From positions 1,922,001 to 1,986,000 of the forward strand of contig NZ_CP090004.1 in assembly GCF_021390175.1 (NCBI RefSeq): 64,000 bases of DNA. Reading direction: 5' to 3'. Of the stretch, positions 36,042-44,052 are shown piece by piece. The notes beneath the pieces were generated by a model that was given only the letters and a program-made list of their open reading frames with translations, searched no databases and was not told the origin of the DNA. The stretch's first letter is position 1, and every line of letters starts with the position of its first letter. The position numbers and the translations under genes are program-made. The DNA is from Flagellimonas sp. HMM57. GTDB lineage: Bacteria; Bacteroidota; Bacteroidia; Flavobacteriales; Flavobacteriaceae.

Positions 36042-36449
36042 ATGAAAAAAGTAGTAGCAATTTTAGTATTGGCCGTAGGAACTGTATTTACAGTTAGTGC
36101 CCAGGACAAGATGATGAAGGATAAAATGATGAAAGATGCTCCAGTAAAAACCATTGCATTGGAACAAACTTCTGGTGAGTTTACTCAAAAACAGATAACG
36201 GTATCCGAAGGAACCTATGTTTTTGATATTGCAAACAATGATGTAGGGCACGATGTAGGCTTTGTTCTGGTAAAAAAGGGAAAGGATGTCAGTAAACCTG
36301 AAAACCACATTAAGACGGCATATGTTACCCAGCCTGTTAAAACAGGTGCGTCGCAAACTTCAAAACCCACGAAGTTAAGTAAAGGTGAGTATGTATACTT
36401 CTGTCCTTTAAACCCAACAGCAACGGACAACACTTTAATAGTAAAGTAG
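36042..36449 (+). CDS. exported cupredoxin-like protein
   Basis: A 135-residue precursor with signal peptide MKKVVAILVLAVGTVFTVSA. A Met/Lys-rich linker (MMKDKMMKD) follows, then a cupredoxin fold: a first His in NNDVGHDVGF near residue 67 and a Cys in EYVYFCPLNPTATDN near 123. The usual second His and Met ligands after the Cys are missing, so a type 1 copper site is doubtful. The Met-rich linker could itself bind Cu(I). It ends the three-gene unit and is followed by a terminator containing a palindromic insert. Confidence 0.75.
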   Translation: MKKVVAILVLAVGTVFTVSAQDKMMKDKMMKDAPVKTIALEQTSGEFTQKQITVSEGTYVFDIANNDVGHDVGFVLVKKGKDVSKPENHIKTAYVTQPVKTGASQTSKPTKLSKGEYVYFCPLNPTATDNTLIVK

Positions 36450-36469
36450 TATCTAAAATAACTTAGGAT

Positions 36470-36597
36470 AACGCCTAAAGAGCAAATGTAATTGTCATAT
36501 TGAGCTTGTCGAAATACCTTGTGTGTTGGTCATCAACAATCGGTTTCGACAAGTTCGACCAGACAACTTAAAACGAAAGCTCTTTAGGCGTTTTTTT
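36470..36597. repeat. terminator stem with a palindromic repeat inside its loop
   Basis: The outer arms AACGCCTAAAGAGC (36470-36483) and GCTCTTTAGGCGTT (36579-36592) are exact complements and are followed by a T-run, so together they form an intrinsic terminator. The 95-nt loop contains a second, independent imperfect palindrome: TTGAGCTTGTCGAAA (36500-36514) against TTTCGACAAGTTCGA (36544-36558), extended by TTGTC and GACAA. The inner sequence resembles the short interspersed TTGTCGAAA palindromes of flavobacterial genomes. It looks like a mobile palindrome that landed in a terminator loop. Confidence 0.65.
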
Positions 36598-36600
36598 GTT

Positions 36601-37179
36601 TTAAACCAATTGAAAATTGCTAAAAATAGAGGGCGCTATGTTTCTGGACATAAAAATGGGCCAATCATTTTTAAATAGATGACTTTCTGTGATGGCACTT
36701 TCGTATAGTAAGTAAAGTCCACCAGATATTTTTTCGGTTTCGGCCTTTGATACGTTGATAACGTTATCCTTTACAAGACCACCTAAATACGACAATAATT
36801 CTGTCTTTTGTTTTTGGATTGCGTTAAATATGTTTTTTTGATTTGGTGAAAGTTCACCCAAGGTTTTCAAGCCCCAACATCCATAAAAGTCTCCTTCCCG
36901 GTACATATCTATCAAGAAATCAAAAATGGCCAACAATTGGTTTTTCCCTTTCTTCCTTTTTGCTACATAGTCTTTCAATGATACTAGAAAGGTATCATGG
37001 CGTTGTTGTAAGTAAGCCAGGCAAATAGCTTCTTTAGACCTAAAATGGCTGTACAATGTTGCTTTTGCAATACCACATTTGGCTATGATTTCATTAACGC
37101 CTGAACTATTGTATCCGTTAGTATAAAAGAGCTCACCAGCAACTGTAATGATTTTTTGATGGATTGGGTTTTTTTCCAT
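36601..37179 (-). CDS. TetR family transcriptional regulator
   Basis: I start at MEKNPIHQKIITVAG (37179); 16 more codons are open upstream but would run through the promoter and operator region. The 192-residue protein has a normal TetR N-terminal helix-turn-helix (VNEIIAKCGIAKATLYSHF) and a C-terminal ligand domain (about 60-192). An inverted repeat lies 18 nt upstream of the start. The divergent neighbour is a small membrane exporter-like gene, a probable target. Confidence 0.88.
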   Translation of the reverse strand: MEKNPIHQKIITVAGELFYTNGYNSSGVNEIIAKCGIAKATLYSHFRSKEAICLAYLQQRHDTFLVSLKDYVAKRKKGKNQLLAIFDFLIDMYREGDFYGCWGLKTLGELSPNQKNIFNAIQKQKTELLSYLGGLVKDNVINVSKAETEKISGGLYLLYESAITESHLFKNDWPIFMSRNIAPSIFSNFQLV

Positions 37180-37183
37180 AGAG

Positions 37184-37206
37184 TAAATATACGAAAAGAC
37201 TGGTCT
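37184..37206 (-). promoter_or_regulatory. putative TetR operator and -7 box
   Basis: AGAC (37197-37200) and GTCT (37203-37206) form an inverted repeat around two bases. It lies just upstream of TATATTTA (a near TAnnTTTG box on the minus strand) and the TetR start codon. The position suggests autorepression. The arms are short, so confidence is moderate. Confidence 0.4.
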
Positions 37207-37367
37207 GTCTGTTTGTTCTTTATGCAAAATGTACTTTTGACGTCTTTGCAGAAGCGTGTAAACTCGTTGTAGAGTGAGATTTTAGTGCTAAGTTTTAATC
37301 TTTTTTTAGCGTTTAAAATTCATGGATTAAAGCATTTCCTGACTAATTTTGCATTTCAAAAAAATCT

Positions 37368-37820
37368 ATGATCATAGATTTAATCACTGCTATGCTTTGG
37401 AGTTTGTCCCCCTTTGGAGAAGCCAAGGTGGGAATACCCTATGGTATTATGAAAGGGTTGAACAGCTATCTGGTTTTTATTGCATGCTTTTTGGCAAATG
37501 TAGCCGTGTTTCCGATAATGATGTTTTTTTTGGAAAACATCAACCGTTATCTGACCAAATGGCGTTTTTACAAGAAATCTGCACTATTTGTTGCTCGGAG
37601 GGCAAAAACAGGCTCTGGCACCAAGATTCAAAAATTTGGATTTCTGGGACTGGTTTTTTTCGTAATGATCCCCCTGCCAGGTACAGGTGTATACGCGGGG
37701 AGCATAGCTTCATATCTTTTTAAGATTGAAAAGAAAAAAGCATTCTTTGCCAATGCCATAGGTATTTTTCTCTCATCCGTGATTATTTGGACATTGACAG
37801 TTTCTGTAGAAGGGCTATAA
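37368..37820 (+). CDS. small multidrug export-like membrane protein
   Basis: A 150-residue integral membrane protein with about four hydrophobic segments. It carries the family-typical SPFGEAKVGIPYGI near residue 13 and FGFLGLVFFVMIPLPGTGVYAG near residue 90, matching the small multi-drug export protein family (COG2426). Its actual substrate is not established. It is divergent from the TetR gene with the operator-like repeat between them. A second, overlapping plus-strand frame at 37349-37723 is a shadow. Confidence 0.75.
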   Translation: MIIDLITAMLWSLSPFGEAKVGIPYGIMKGLNSYLVFIACFLANVAVFPIMMFFLENINRYLTKWRFYKKSALFVARRAKTGSGTKIQKFGFLGLVFFVMIPLPGTGVYAGSIASYLFKIEKKKAFFANAIGIFLSSVIIWTLTVSVEGL

Positions 37821-37835
37821 TCTTAGACGTCGACT

Positions 37836-38945
37836 TTAAAAATCGAACTTGAGTTGCACGGATACGGATTCCTTCTCCTTCTCAGGCTGCTCTTTCCTCT
37901 TTTTTTCCGTATTCAGATTTGCCAGTGAAATCCCCAATAGGCGAACCGAATTTTCCAATGTGGATTGATATAACAACTCTTTGGCAGTTTCAAGAATCAG
38001 CCCTTTATTGGCGACATAATACGGAAGTGTTTTGCTCCGGGTTTGAAGCGTAAAATCGCTATATTTAATTTTTAAAGTAACGGTTTTTCCAGCAATTTTG
38101 GATTTTTGAAGGCGTCTCTCAAGTTCAGCAGCAATGTTCTCCAAGCGTTCCAGCATAAAAATTTCACTACTTAGATTTTCGCTAAATGTGCGTTCGGCGC
38201 CAACGGATTTTGGAATGCGGTGTGGTTTTACCTCACTGTTATGGATGCCTCGTACCACGTAATAATAGTACTTTCCGCTTTTCCCAAAATTGTTGTCCAA
38301 GAACTCCAAGGATCGTTGCTTTAGGTCCTGTCCCGTAAAAATGCCCAGTTTGTACATTTTTTCTGTGGTCACTTTTCCCACCCCATAGAATTTTCGGATA
38401 TCCAAATCTTCCAAGAACTGGATTACTTCTTCAGGGTTTACGGTTTTCTGGCCGTTGGGCTTGTTGTAATCACTGGCGACTTTTGCAATGAATTTATTTA
38501 TGGAGATTCCAGCAGAAGCGGTGAGTCCGGTTTTCCCCAAGATTTTTTTGCGAATTTCCTTTGCAATGAGTGTTGCGGAGGGATTCCCTTTTTTGTTTTG
38601 GGTAACATCAAGATAAGCTTCGTCCAAAGAAAGCGGCTCTACTAAATCGGTATACTCAAAAAAAATACTCCGTACCTGTTGCGAAACCTCTTTGTAACGG
38701 TCAAAACGGGGCTTTACAAAAATTAAATCGGGACAATTGCGCTGGGCAATATAGCCGCTCATGGCACTGCGAACTCCAAACTTTCTGGCTTCGTAGCTTG
38801 CCGCCGATACCACGCCTCGTTTAGAACCTCCACCAACGGCGACAGGCTTTCCTTTTAGCTCGGGATTGTCGTGCTGTTCCACGGAAGCGTAGAATGCATC
38901 CATATCCACATGAATGATTTTTCGTAAGGGAAAATCAAAGTCCAT
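37836..38945 (-). CDS. dinB: DNA polymerase IV (Y-family)
   Basis: I start at MDFDFPLRKIIHVDMD (38945); 12 more open codons upstream would overlap the divergent CYTH gene. The 369-residue protein has the catalytic HVDMDAFYASVEQ near residue 10 and SLDEAYLDVT near 105, helix-hairpin-helix residues FYGVGKVTTEKM near 180, and a little-finger domain. It ends in the sliding-clamp-binding peptide QLKFDF. It copies damaged DNA at the cost of accuracy. Confidence 0.94.
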   Translation of the reverse strand: MDFDFPLRKIIHVDMDAFYASVEQHDNPELKGKPVAVGGGSKRGVVSAASYEARKFGVRSAMSGYIAQRNCPDLIFVKPRFDRYKEVSQQVRSIFFEYTDLVEPLSLDEAYLDVTQNKKGNPSATLIAKEIRKKILGKTGLTASAGISINKFIAKVASDYNKPNGQKTVNPEEVIQFLEDLDIRKFYGVGKVTTEKMYKLGIFTGQDLKQRSLEFLDNNFGKSGKYYYYVVRGIHNSEVKPHRIPKSVGAERTFSENLSSEIFMLERLENIAAELERRLQKSKIAGKTVTLKIKYSDFTLQTRSKTLPYYVANKGLILETAKELLYQSTLENSVRLLGISLANLNTEKKRKEQPEKEKESVSVQLKFDF

Positions 38946-38972
38946 ACTCAAATTTAGGGTATATTTAGTTGT

Positions 38973-39452
38973 ATGGAACACTTAGAAATTGAACGTAAGT
39001 TTTTGGTTAAGTCAAGCGCATATAAAAATGAGGCGGTTTCAGAGACCCGAATTGTCCAAGGATTTTTGAATACGGATCCTAAGCGTACCGTTCGTGTTAG
39101 GATAAAGGGAGATAAAGGTTTTTTGACCGTTAAGGGCGAAAGCAACCGATCTGGCACAACGCGGTTTGAATGGGAAATAGAAATCAATGTATCCGAAGCC
39201 ACCAATCTAATCGACCTCTGTGAAGAAGTTATCCTTGAAAAAACCCGATTTGAAGTGCCTTTTGAAGGATATATTTTTGAAGTAGATGAGTTTTTAGGGG
39301 AAAACAAAGGTTTGGTGCTGGCCGAAGTGGAGCTACAACATGAGGACGAAGTTTTTTCCAAGCCAATTTGGCTTGGACAAGAAGTTACGGGAGAAATAAA
39401 ATATTACAATTCGCAATTGTCAAAGCACCCTTTTAAGATATGGAATGATTGA
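38973..39452 (+). CDS. CYTH domain protein
   Basis: A 159-residue protein with the CYTH signature ExExK at its start (LEIERKFLV, residues 4-12). The conserved basic and acidic strands of the triphosphate tunnel follow: VRVRIKGDKGFLTVKG near 47, RFEWEIEI near 70, and AEVELQHEDE near 117. The family hydrolyses inorganic triphosphate or related compounds with divalent metal. It is divergent from dinB with 27 nt between the starts. Confidence 0.88.
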   Translation: MEHLEIERKFLVKSSAYKNEAVSETRIVQGFLNTDPKRTVRVRIKGDKGFLTVKGESNRSGTTRFEWEIEINVSEATNLIDLCEEVILEKTRFEVPFEGYIFEVDEFLGENKGLVLAEVELQHEDEVFSKPIWLGQEVTGEIKYYNSQLSKHPFKIWND

Positions 39453-39718
39453 AAAAATAACCGAGGTGGTCATATATTTTAGTCCAAGATTACATGATGC
39501 CTATCAAGCTTGAACTATATCCTGAAAATTTTTAATAAGTTTAAACCGTAGTTCTCATTAACGTCCTATTTAGTCATAAAATCAAGAATAGGTATGATAT
39601 TGCCAACAGGTGAATTTCCAATGGAAAAGTATTACATTTAGGTATGGAAAGATGGTTATATGGCATGTACCGTATATCTACATAGTTAGCTGTAATTTAA
39701 AACAACTTTATAAACTAA
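39453..39718. other. intergenic region without a visible gene
   Basis: No open frame of useful length and no copy of the array palindrome is visible. It separates the housekeeping block from the cassette array region. Confidence 0.5.
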
Positions 39719-40282
39719 ATGAAGAATAGCCTAAAAGGCCATAGAAAGCTTAGAAAAATTACTCAAGAAGAGTTGTCAAAATCTTCTGGAATATCAATTA
39801 GGACTATTCAACGAATCGAAAAAGGACTGTCCACAGGTAGTTCTTACACCATCAAAACTTTAGCTAGAACTTTATCTATTGAAAGCTCCGATATAATTTA
39901 TGAAGAAAGTAAACCCACATTAGATGAGAAAAAAAACGTAAGTATATTAAAACTTATGAATTTTAGTGTTCTGACAATGTTTTTAGTCCCATTTGGCAAT
40001 ATCGTTTTTCCAGCAATCATATTATTTAATAATAGAAGTGACGTCAAGGTAAAAACCATAGGAAAGAGAATATTAAATTTTCAAATATTAAGTATGTTAA
40101 TACTCCCTTTTGTCCTAGTTCTTTTATTCCTTCTTATTGGAAAAGGATATGCAGGATTGCCCTTGACATTTATATTGTCATATCTAAGCTATGGTTTAGC
40201 AAATATTATCATTACAATACATACATCAATCCAAATAAATGAGGAAAAGGAAGTGCTATGCTTCGTTCCCAAAATTCTTTAA
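39719..40282 (+). CDS. XRE-type regulator fused to a membrane domain
   Basis: A 187-residue protein. Residues 1-62 form a Cro/C1-type helix-turn-helix (GHRKLRKITQEELSKSSGIS, then TIQRIEKGLSTGSSYTIKTLAR). Residues ~78-175 contain three to four membrane segments resembling DUF4870-type small membrane domains. It is probably a membrane-tethered transcription regulator. A perfect 20-bp palindrome lies 28 nt beyond its stop, in front of the next gene, and is a plausible binding site. Confidence 0.75.
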   Translation: MKNSLKGHRKLRKITQEELSKSSGISIRTIQRIEKGLSTGSSYTIKTLARTLSIESSDIIYEESKPTLDEKKNVSILKLMNFSVLTMFLVPFGNIVFPAIILFNNRSDVKVKTIGKRILNFQILSMLILPFVLVLLFLLIGKGYAGLPLTFILSYLSYGLANIIITIHTSIQINEEKEVLCFVPKIL

Positions 40283-40310
40283 AACCAGCATTTGTCATAC
40301 AAATGACATT

Positions 40311-40330
40311 AAAATGACATATGTCATTTT
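40311..40330. promoter_or_regulatory. perfect 20-bp palindrome, putative operator
   Basis: AAAATGACATATGTCATTTT reads the same on both strands. Just upstream, at 40291-40309, TTTGTCAT and AAATGACAT repeat the same half-site, so there are two adjacent inverted repeats of TGTCAT. The region is free of coding if the hydrolase starts at its signal-peptide ATG (40414). It is likely bound by a regulator, perhaps the neighbouring XRE protein. Confidence 0.5.
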
Positions 40331-40413
40331 CAACTATCACTATTTATTCCAATAATTTTGCTTCAAACCATATACAAGAGTTAATTGTAATTTGGAATAA
40401 ACACAAATCATAT

Positions 40414-41355
40414 ATGAGAAGTACGAATAAAATAATTCTGAGCATTTTATTTCTAATTGTTTATAATTCGTCGAATTATGCCCAAAATAACGATGACAAA
40501 TTAGTTATTGTAGATGGTAAAAAAATGAACTACAAAACTACCCATCTTGAAAACAGAAAAGACGGCTCGCCAATTCTTGTCTTCGAATCAGGATTAGGTG
40601 GCGGAACTTTTGACCCAATTCTTCCATTTCTTCCAAGCAATGTATCCAGCATTCAATATGCGAGAAACGGAATTGGAAAGTCAGAAATTGATTTAGAAAT
40701 AACATCTGATTCTCAACTCGTCCAACGTCTTCATAATTTGCTTTTGACGTTAAATATTAAACCACCATATTTATTGGTCGGACACTCTATAGGCGGACCC
40801 TACATAAGATTATTTGCTTCTAAATTTCCAAATGAAGTTTCGGGGCTCGTCTTCTCTGACCCAACCGACTTTATGTTAACTGCTAAAGAGAATGAAAAAG
40901 CGAGAATAAAATCTGAAAGTGATACTGGATATCAAGAAACCTTTTTGCTAATTCCGAAAATAATGTCCGAAAATGAGGGGTTTAGTCAGGACGCACGAAA
41001 TGATGCGACGAGAGCATTAAAGGCAAACAAACTAGGCTATTTTCACGAATATCAAAATTTACCCGAATTAAAAAATAACATTGCTACAACGGTTATCATT
41101 TCATATAACAAAAATATTGAACAATCCGATAAGGAATTAAATGAAAGCCATAATCTCGGAATTAACTTTAAACCATTTTGGAAAGAATATGATAATTTGA
41201 GAATACAACATTTTTCTGAGTTGATAAAGGAAAATGACAACAGTATGATTATTTTACTTCCAAAATATAGTCACGGAATTCATTATCAAAATCCGGAATT
41301 AGTGGCTAAACTGATAATGGAAAATTATAATAGTTTTAATAAAATCGATGAATAA
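40414..41355 (+). CDS. exported alpha/beta hydrolase
   Basis: The open frame starts at 40321, but a signal peptide (MRSTNKIILSILFLIVYN, ending YAQ) begins at ATG 40414, so I use that; 313 residues. The oxyanion region is FESGLGGGTF, the nucleophile elbow GHSIGGPYIRLF, and a likely catalytic His lies in KYSHGIHYQ near the end. The substrate is unknown. It is the last gene before the first clear array palindrome and may itself be the first cassette. Confidence 0.75.
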   Translation: MRSTNKIILSILFLIVYNSSNYAQNNDDKLVIVDGKKMNYKTTHLENRKDGSPILVFESGLGGGTFDPILPFLPSNVSSIQYARNGIGKSEIDLEITSDSQLVQRLHNLLLTLNIKPPYLLVGHSIGGPYIRLFASKFPNEVSGLVFSDPTDFMLTAKENEKARIKSESDTGYQETFLLIPKIMSENEGFSQDARNDATRALKANKLGYFHEYQNLPELKNNIATTVIISYNKNIEQSDKELNESHNLGINFKPFWKEYDNLRIQHFSELIKENDNSMIILLPKYSHGIHYQNPELVAKLIMENYNSFNKIDE

Positions 41356-41362
41356 AAACTAC

Positions 41363-41568
41363 AGCTAACATTGCCTATAGCAAATAGGGCATAAAGCGTT
41401 ATATTTAAAGGCTTGGGCTTGTTTACTTAGTCCGCCAAATCTTTTGGATTTGGCAATTAAAAAAGAAAAGATAATTACAAAACAAAAAGCTCTGGCTCGC
41501 AGACCAGACGGAAACGAAAAGTTTCCTTGCCTGCCCTACTTGCCATAGCCGAACCGTTGTGCGTCATT
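41363..41568. repeat. array palindrome 1
   Basis: The left arm has TAACATTGCCTATAGCAA then TAGGGC, and the right arm has GCCCTACTTGCCATAGCC then GAACCGTTGTGCG. The CTATAG/CATAG and TAGGGC/GCCCTA parts pair, and the right arm has extra unpaired bases before CCGTTGT. The inner part contains two further small hairpins (CCAAATC/GATTTGG and GGAAAC/GTTTCC). Confidence 0.7.
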
Positions 41569-41589
41569 TTGAGAAACCTAAACAAATGA

Positions 41590-42681
41590 ATGAGTTTAAT
41601 TGATTTTCAACACTTACATCAGCAAATAAAAAATAAGCTGTTCGAAATATCTTATAAAATAGATTGTTTCAATCAATCTGGTGATACTGACATAAGCAGA
41701 TATGCAGAGACTTATTTTAAAGGAATATTTAATATAGTCTACAAAAAGGACAACTGGAATTTTTCAAAATCACAAAAAATAAATCAAGACACATATGATT
41801 TATTTGACGAGAAAAATAAAATCTGTATTCAAATCACATCAAATAAAAGGCAGAGCAAAAAAGACAAAACTATTCAACAGTTTGAGAATAAGCATTATCA
41901 AAACGGATTTAATACATTAATAATATTATTTACAACTCAATCAAAACCAAAAAAGAATAAAAATCCCATCAACTTTGATTATCAAGATTTCAACATTATA
42001 GAGTTTTGCGGTTTAATAGAAGATAAATGTGAACAAACAGAATTGTTAAAAATTAGGGACATATTATTGAATAATAACGAGCTTCCAAGAAACAGGAATA
42101 AAACCGCTAAAAAATCTCAAAACAAAAAAGTGTCTCAAAGAGAGTTTTTGAGAAGAAAAAAAATTGAAAAAGAGCTAATCAAAGAATTACTGATAGAAGA
42201 TTTTTGGGATAAGATTGACAGAGAAGAACTAGCAAAATTACCAATTCATAAGTTTAAAGATTCTCGATTTATTTTACGCTCGATTTCGGATGAATCTTAC
42301 CCAAATGTTGACGAAAATTCAAAATGGTCGAGAACATTTATGTACGATTTCTACGAAAAGGGAATACTTATTTGGCTTGATGCAGTTTCTGGTACTGAAG
42401 CATTAGTCAATGAAAATATGGAATGGTATATATTAGAATATGGAGAGAAAAATAAAGAATTCGAAAAAGGCTTTCAAAGAGTAAAAATTCGAATTTTAGG
42501 AGAATTACCATTCAAAAATATTGTTTATTGGGAAGATGGGGATGCTTATTATAATGATTACCATTTATTTTGTAAATATGATGGAATTGATGAAACACCA
42601 TTTGACAAAATAGTTTACCGATTTGAAAATACTCTCGGATATTTTTGGAGAGAATTGGATATTGATAAAAGAATTAAATAA
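41590..42681 (+). CDS. SMEK domain-containing protein
   Basis: A 363-residue cytoplasmic protein. The first ~160 residues resemble the SMEK domain found in bacterial conflict and effector-type proteins: SRYAETYFKGIFNIVY near residue 36, then a restriction-nuclease-like core with KICIQITSNK near 78 and LIILFTT near 108. A Lys/Gln-rich linker follows (about 165-190), then a second domain (about 200-363) that I do not recognise, rich in aromatic residues (YFWRELDIDK). A defence or nucleic acid-linked role is inferred from the SMEK family. It forms a cassette with the palindrome at 41363. Confidence 0.55.
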   Translation: MSLIDFQHLHQQIKNKLFEISYKIDCFNQSGDTDISRYAETYFKGIFNIVYKKDNWNFSKSQKINQDTYDLFDEKNKICIQITSNKRQSKKDKTIQQFENKHYQNGFNTLIILFTTQSKPKKNKNPINFDYQDFNIIEFCGLIEDKCEQTELLKIRDILLNNNELPRNRNKTAKKSQNKKVSQREFLRRKKIEKELIKELLIEDFWDKIDREELAKLPIHKFKDSRFILRSISDESYPNVDENSKWSRTFMYDFYEKGILIWLDAVSGTEALVNENMEWYILEYGEKNKEFEKGFQRVKIRILGELPFKNIVYWEDGDAYYNDYHLFCKYDGIDETPFDKIVYRFENTLGYFWRELDIDKRIK

Positions 42682-42724
42682 AAAACGAACAAACAATAAA
42701 ACTTAATTTATAAGATTCAATGTC

Positions 42725-42913
42725 TTACTTTCTCTTTGTTGTCGAATAAAATTTCTGCTTAAATTCACTAATCTCATCTTTCAATTTTTTATTCGCATTA
42801 TTAAGCAGTTCATTTTGGACTTTCATTATGGCTAAAAGGTCATTCATTGCATTTAAATTCTCTAATTGAGTAAAAACTATTCTTTCCAAGTCTGCTTTTG
42901 TATATCTATTCAT
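42725..42913 (-). CDS. small coiled-coil protein
   Basis: I start at MNRYTKADLERIVF (42913), giving 62 residues. The longer frame to 42973 would place an operator-like repeat inside the gene. The protein is mostly helical, with heptad-like NELLNNANKKLKDEISEFKQ and a basic end. It is the only array gene on the minus strand and is divergent from a small XRE regulator. The pair might be a toxin-antitoxin or phage-type control pair, but the protein matches no toxin family I know. Confidence 0.5.
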   Translation of the reverse strand: MNRYTKADLERIVFTQLENLNAMNDLLAIMKVQNELLNNANKKLKDEISEFKQKFYSTTKRK

Positions 42914-42945
42914 AATTAAAAAATTACACATTAGTATTGATTTTC

Positions 42946-42959
42946 TATACAAATGTATA
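42946..42959. promoter_or_regulatory. inverted repeat, putative operator of the XRE/coiled-coil pair
   Basis: TATACA (42946-42951) and TGTATA (42954-42959) are exact complements around AA. Another TATACAAG occurs near 42999. They lie between the two divergent genes, where an XRE repressor would bind. Confidence 0.4.
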
Positions 42960-43049
42960 CAAAGTACATCCAAATTAAAAACAAAAGTTTAGATTTTTTA
43001 TACAAGTAGAGTTATTATATATATTTATGTCTATAAATTTGATATAATA

Positions 43050-43271
43050 ATGACAGAATTAGGATTGTATCTAACTAAAAAATCAATTAACAAAGCAGAA
43101 GTTTCAAGGAGAACAGGAATAAGTAAATCCCGATTAAGTCAATTAAGTGGGAATAAGTCTACTAAACTTCGAGCTGATGAATTGTATCTAATTGCATTAG
43201 CGATTGACATTGAACCTTGTGAAGTTTTTGAAGAGGTTTGTGGACACTTGGATTTGAAAAATAAAGAATAA
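43050..43271 (+). CDS. small XRE family helix-turn-helix regulator
   Basis: A 73-residue single-domain Cro/C1-type DNA-binding protein. The helix-turn-helix is NKAEVSRRTGISKSRLSQLS near residues 14-33, followed by LRADELYLIALAIDIEPCEVFEEV. The length is typical of stand-alone repressors. It is divergent from the 62-residue coiled-coil protein, and inverted TATACA repeats lie between them. Array palindrome 2 follows directly. Confidence 0.8.
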   Translation: MTELGLYLTKKSINKAEVSRRTGISKSRLSQLSGNKSTKLRADELYLIALAIDIEPCEVFEEVCGHLDLKNKE

Positions 43272-43277
43272 ACGAAC

Positions 43278-43415
43278 GCACAACAAAGTATAAAATTAAT
43301 TGCTAGTACAGGTCTACTTAGGAAAATCATCAAGGATTTTCTAGTCAGTTTGTATTAGCTAAGTTAATTGTCCAAAACACGCAACTAATCTTATACGAAG
43401 CCGTTGCCATTCATT
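43278..43415. repeat. array palindrome 2
   Basis: The left arm GCACAACAAAGTATAAAATT matches the array consensus. The right arm has AATCTTATACGAAGCCGTTG. GTATAA/TTATAC pair, and the extra GAAGC in the right arm is unpaired. Confidence 0.65.
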
Positions 43416-43452
43416 GAAAAAAACCTCTGAGAACTAATTAAACTTTACTTTT

Positions 43453-43653
43453 ATGACAAACAAAAGCAAGAAAACTTTATTCCTTATGTCGGGAATTTTA
43501 ACGGGAATAGTATTTATTAGCTCAATTTTAGATTCTGAACCTGGCTCATTATTCGGAAGTATATGGCTTTTTAGATTAGGATGGCTAATTATGGCTGTAT
43601 CATCTTTTTTAAGCTATTACAATATAAAGAAGTCAGAAAGAAAGTCTGATTAA
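43453..43653 (+). CDS. small membrane protein of unknown function
   Basis: A 66-residue protein with two hydrophobic segments (about residues 8-24 and 35-55) and a charged C-terminus (KKSERKSD). It has no recognisable motif. It is a one-gene unit between array palindromes 2 and 3, which is the main support for it being a real gene. Confidence 0.55.
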   Translation: MTNKSKKTLFLMSGILTGIVFISSILDSEPGSLFGSIWLFRLGWLIMAVSSFLSYYNIKKSERKSD

Positions 43654-43889
43654 ACTCTAAATTCTCAATCGAGTGTGATGTAAAACTAATTCTGACTTTT
43701 TTGCTTGTTTGCGGAATCATAATCTGAATTGGAAAAAACGAACTGAATATGAAATTTAGCAAATTCCGGAATTACTTACTCAATCGGAATTTAAAATATA
43801 GCGGAATTAGACGTTGACGCAGCTCACTCAAAAGCTGAATTTTAAAATCGGAATTTGATTTAAAATTTGAATCGAAGAAACAACGAAAT
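43654..43889. other. non-coding stretch with repeated CGGAATT words
   Basis: No gene of useful size is visible. CGGAATT or close variants occur at least four times, and a GACGTTGACGC resembles part of an array right arm, so this may be a decayed cassette. Confidence 0.35.
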
Positions 43890-44023
43890 GGCAACATTGG
43901 CTATAAATAATTGCTTGTTCTTGCCCACTCTGAAGATTCCGCAGGAATTTTCAGCTCAGTGTGTACTTGCAAAGTTACGTGCTAACCCACGCAACTATTC
44001 ATAGCCGAGACCGTTATATGCAA
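43890..44023. repeat. array palindrome 3
   Basis: Left arm GCAACATTGGCTATAAATAA then TTGC. Right arm GCAACTATTCATAGCC, then GAGACCGTTATATGC. GGCTAT pairs with ATAGCC and AATTGC roughly with GCAACT. Confidence 0.7.
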
Positions 44024-44052
44024 CCCTGCAAAACCAACTCAAAATATAGAAA

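Noticed and set aside
37349..37723. 124-codon frame overlapping the exporter-like gene
   Set aside because: It is a frame shadow of the 150-residue membrane protein, which has clear hydrophobic segments and family motifs.
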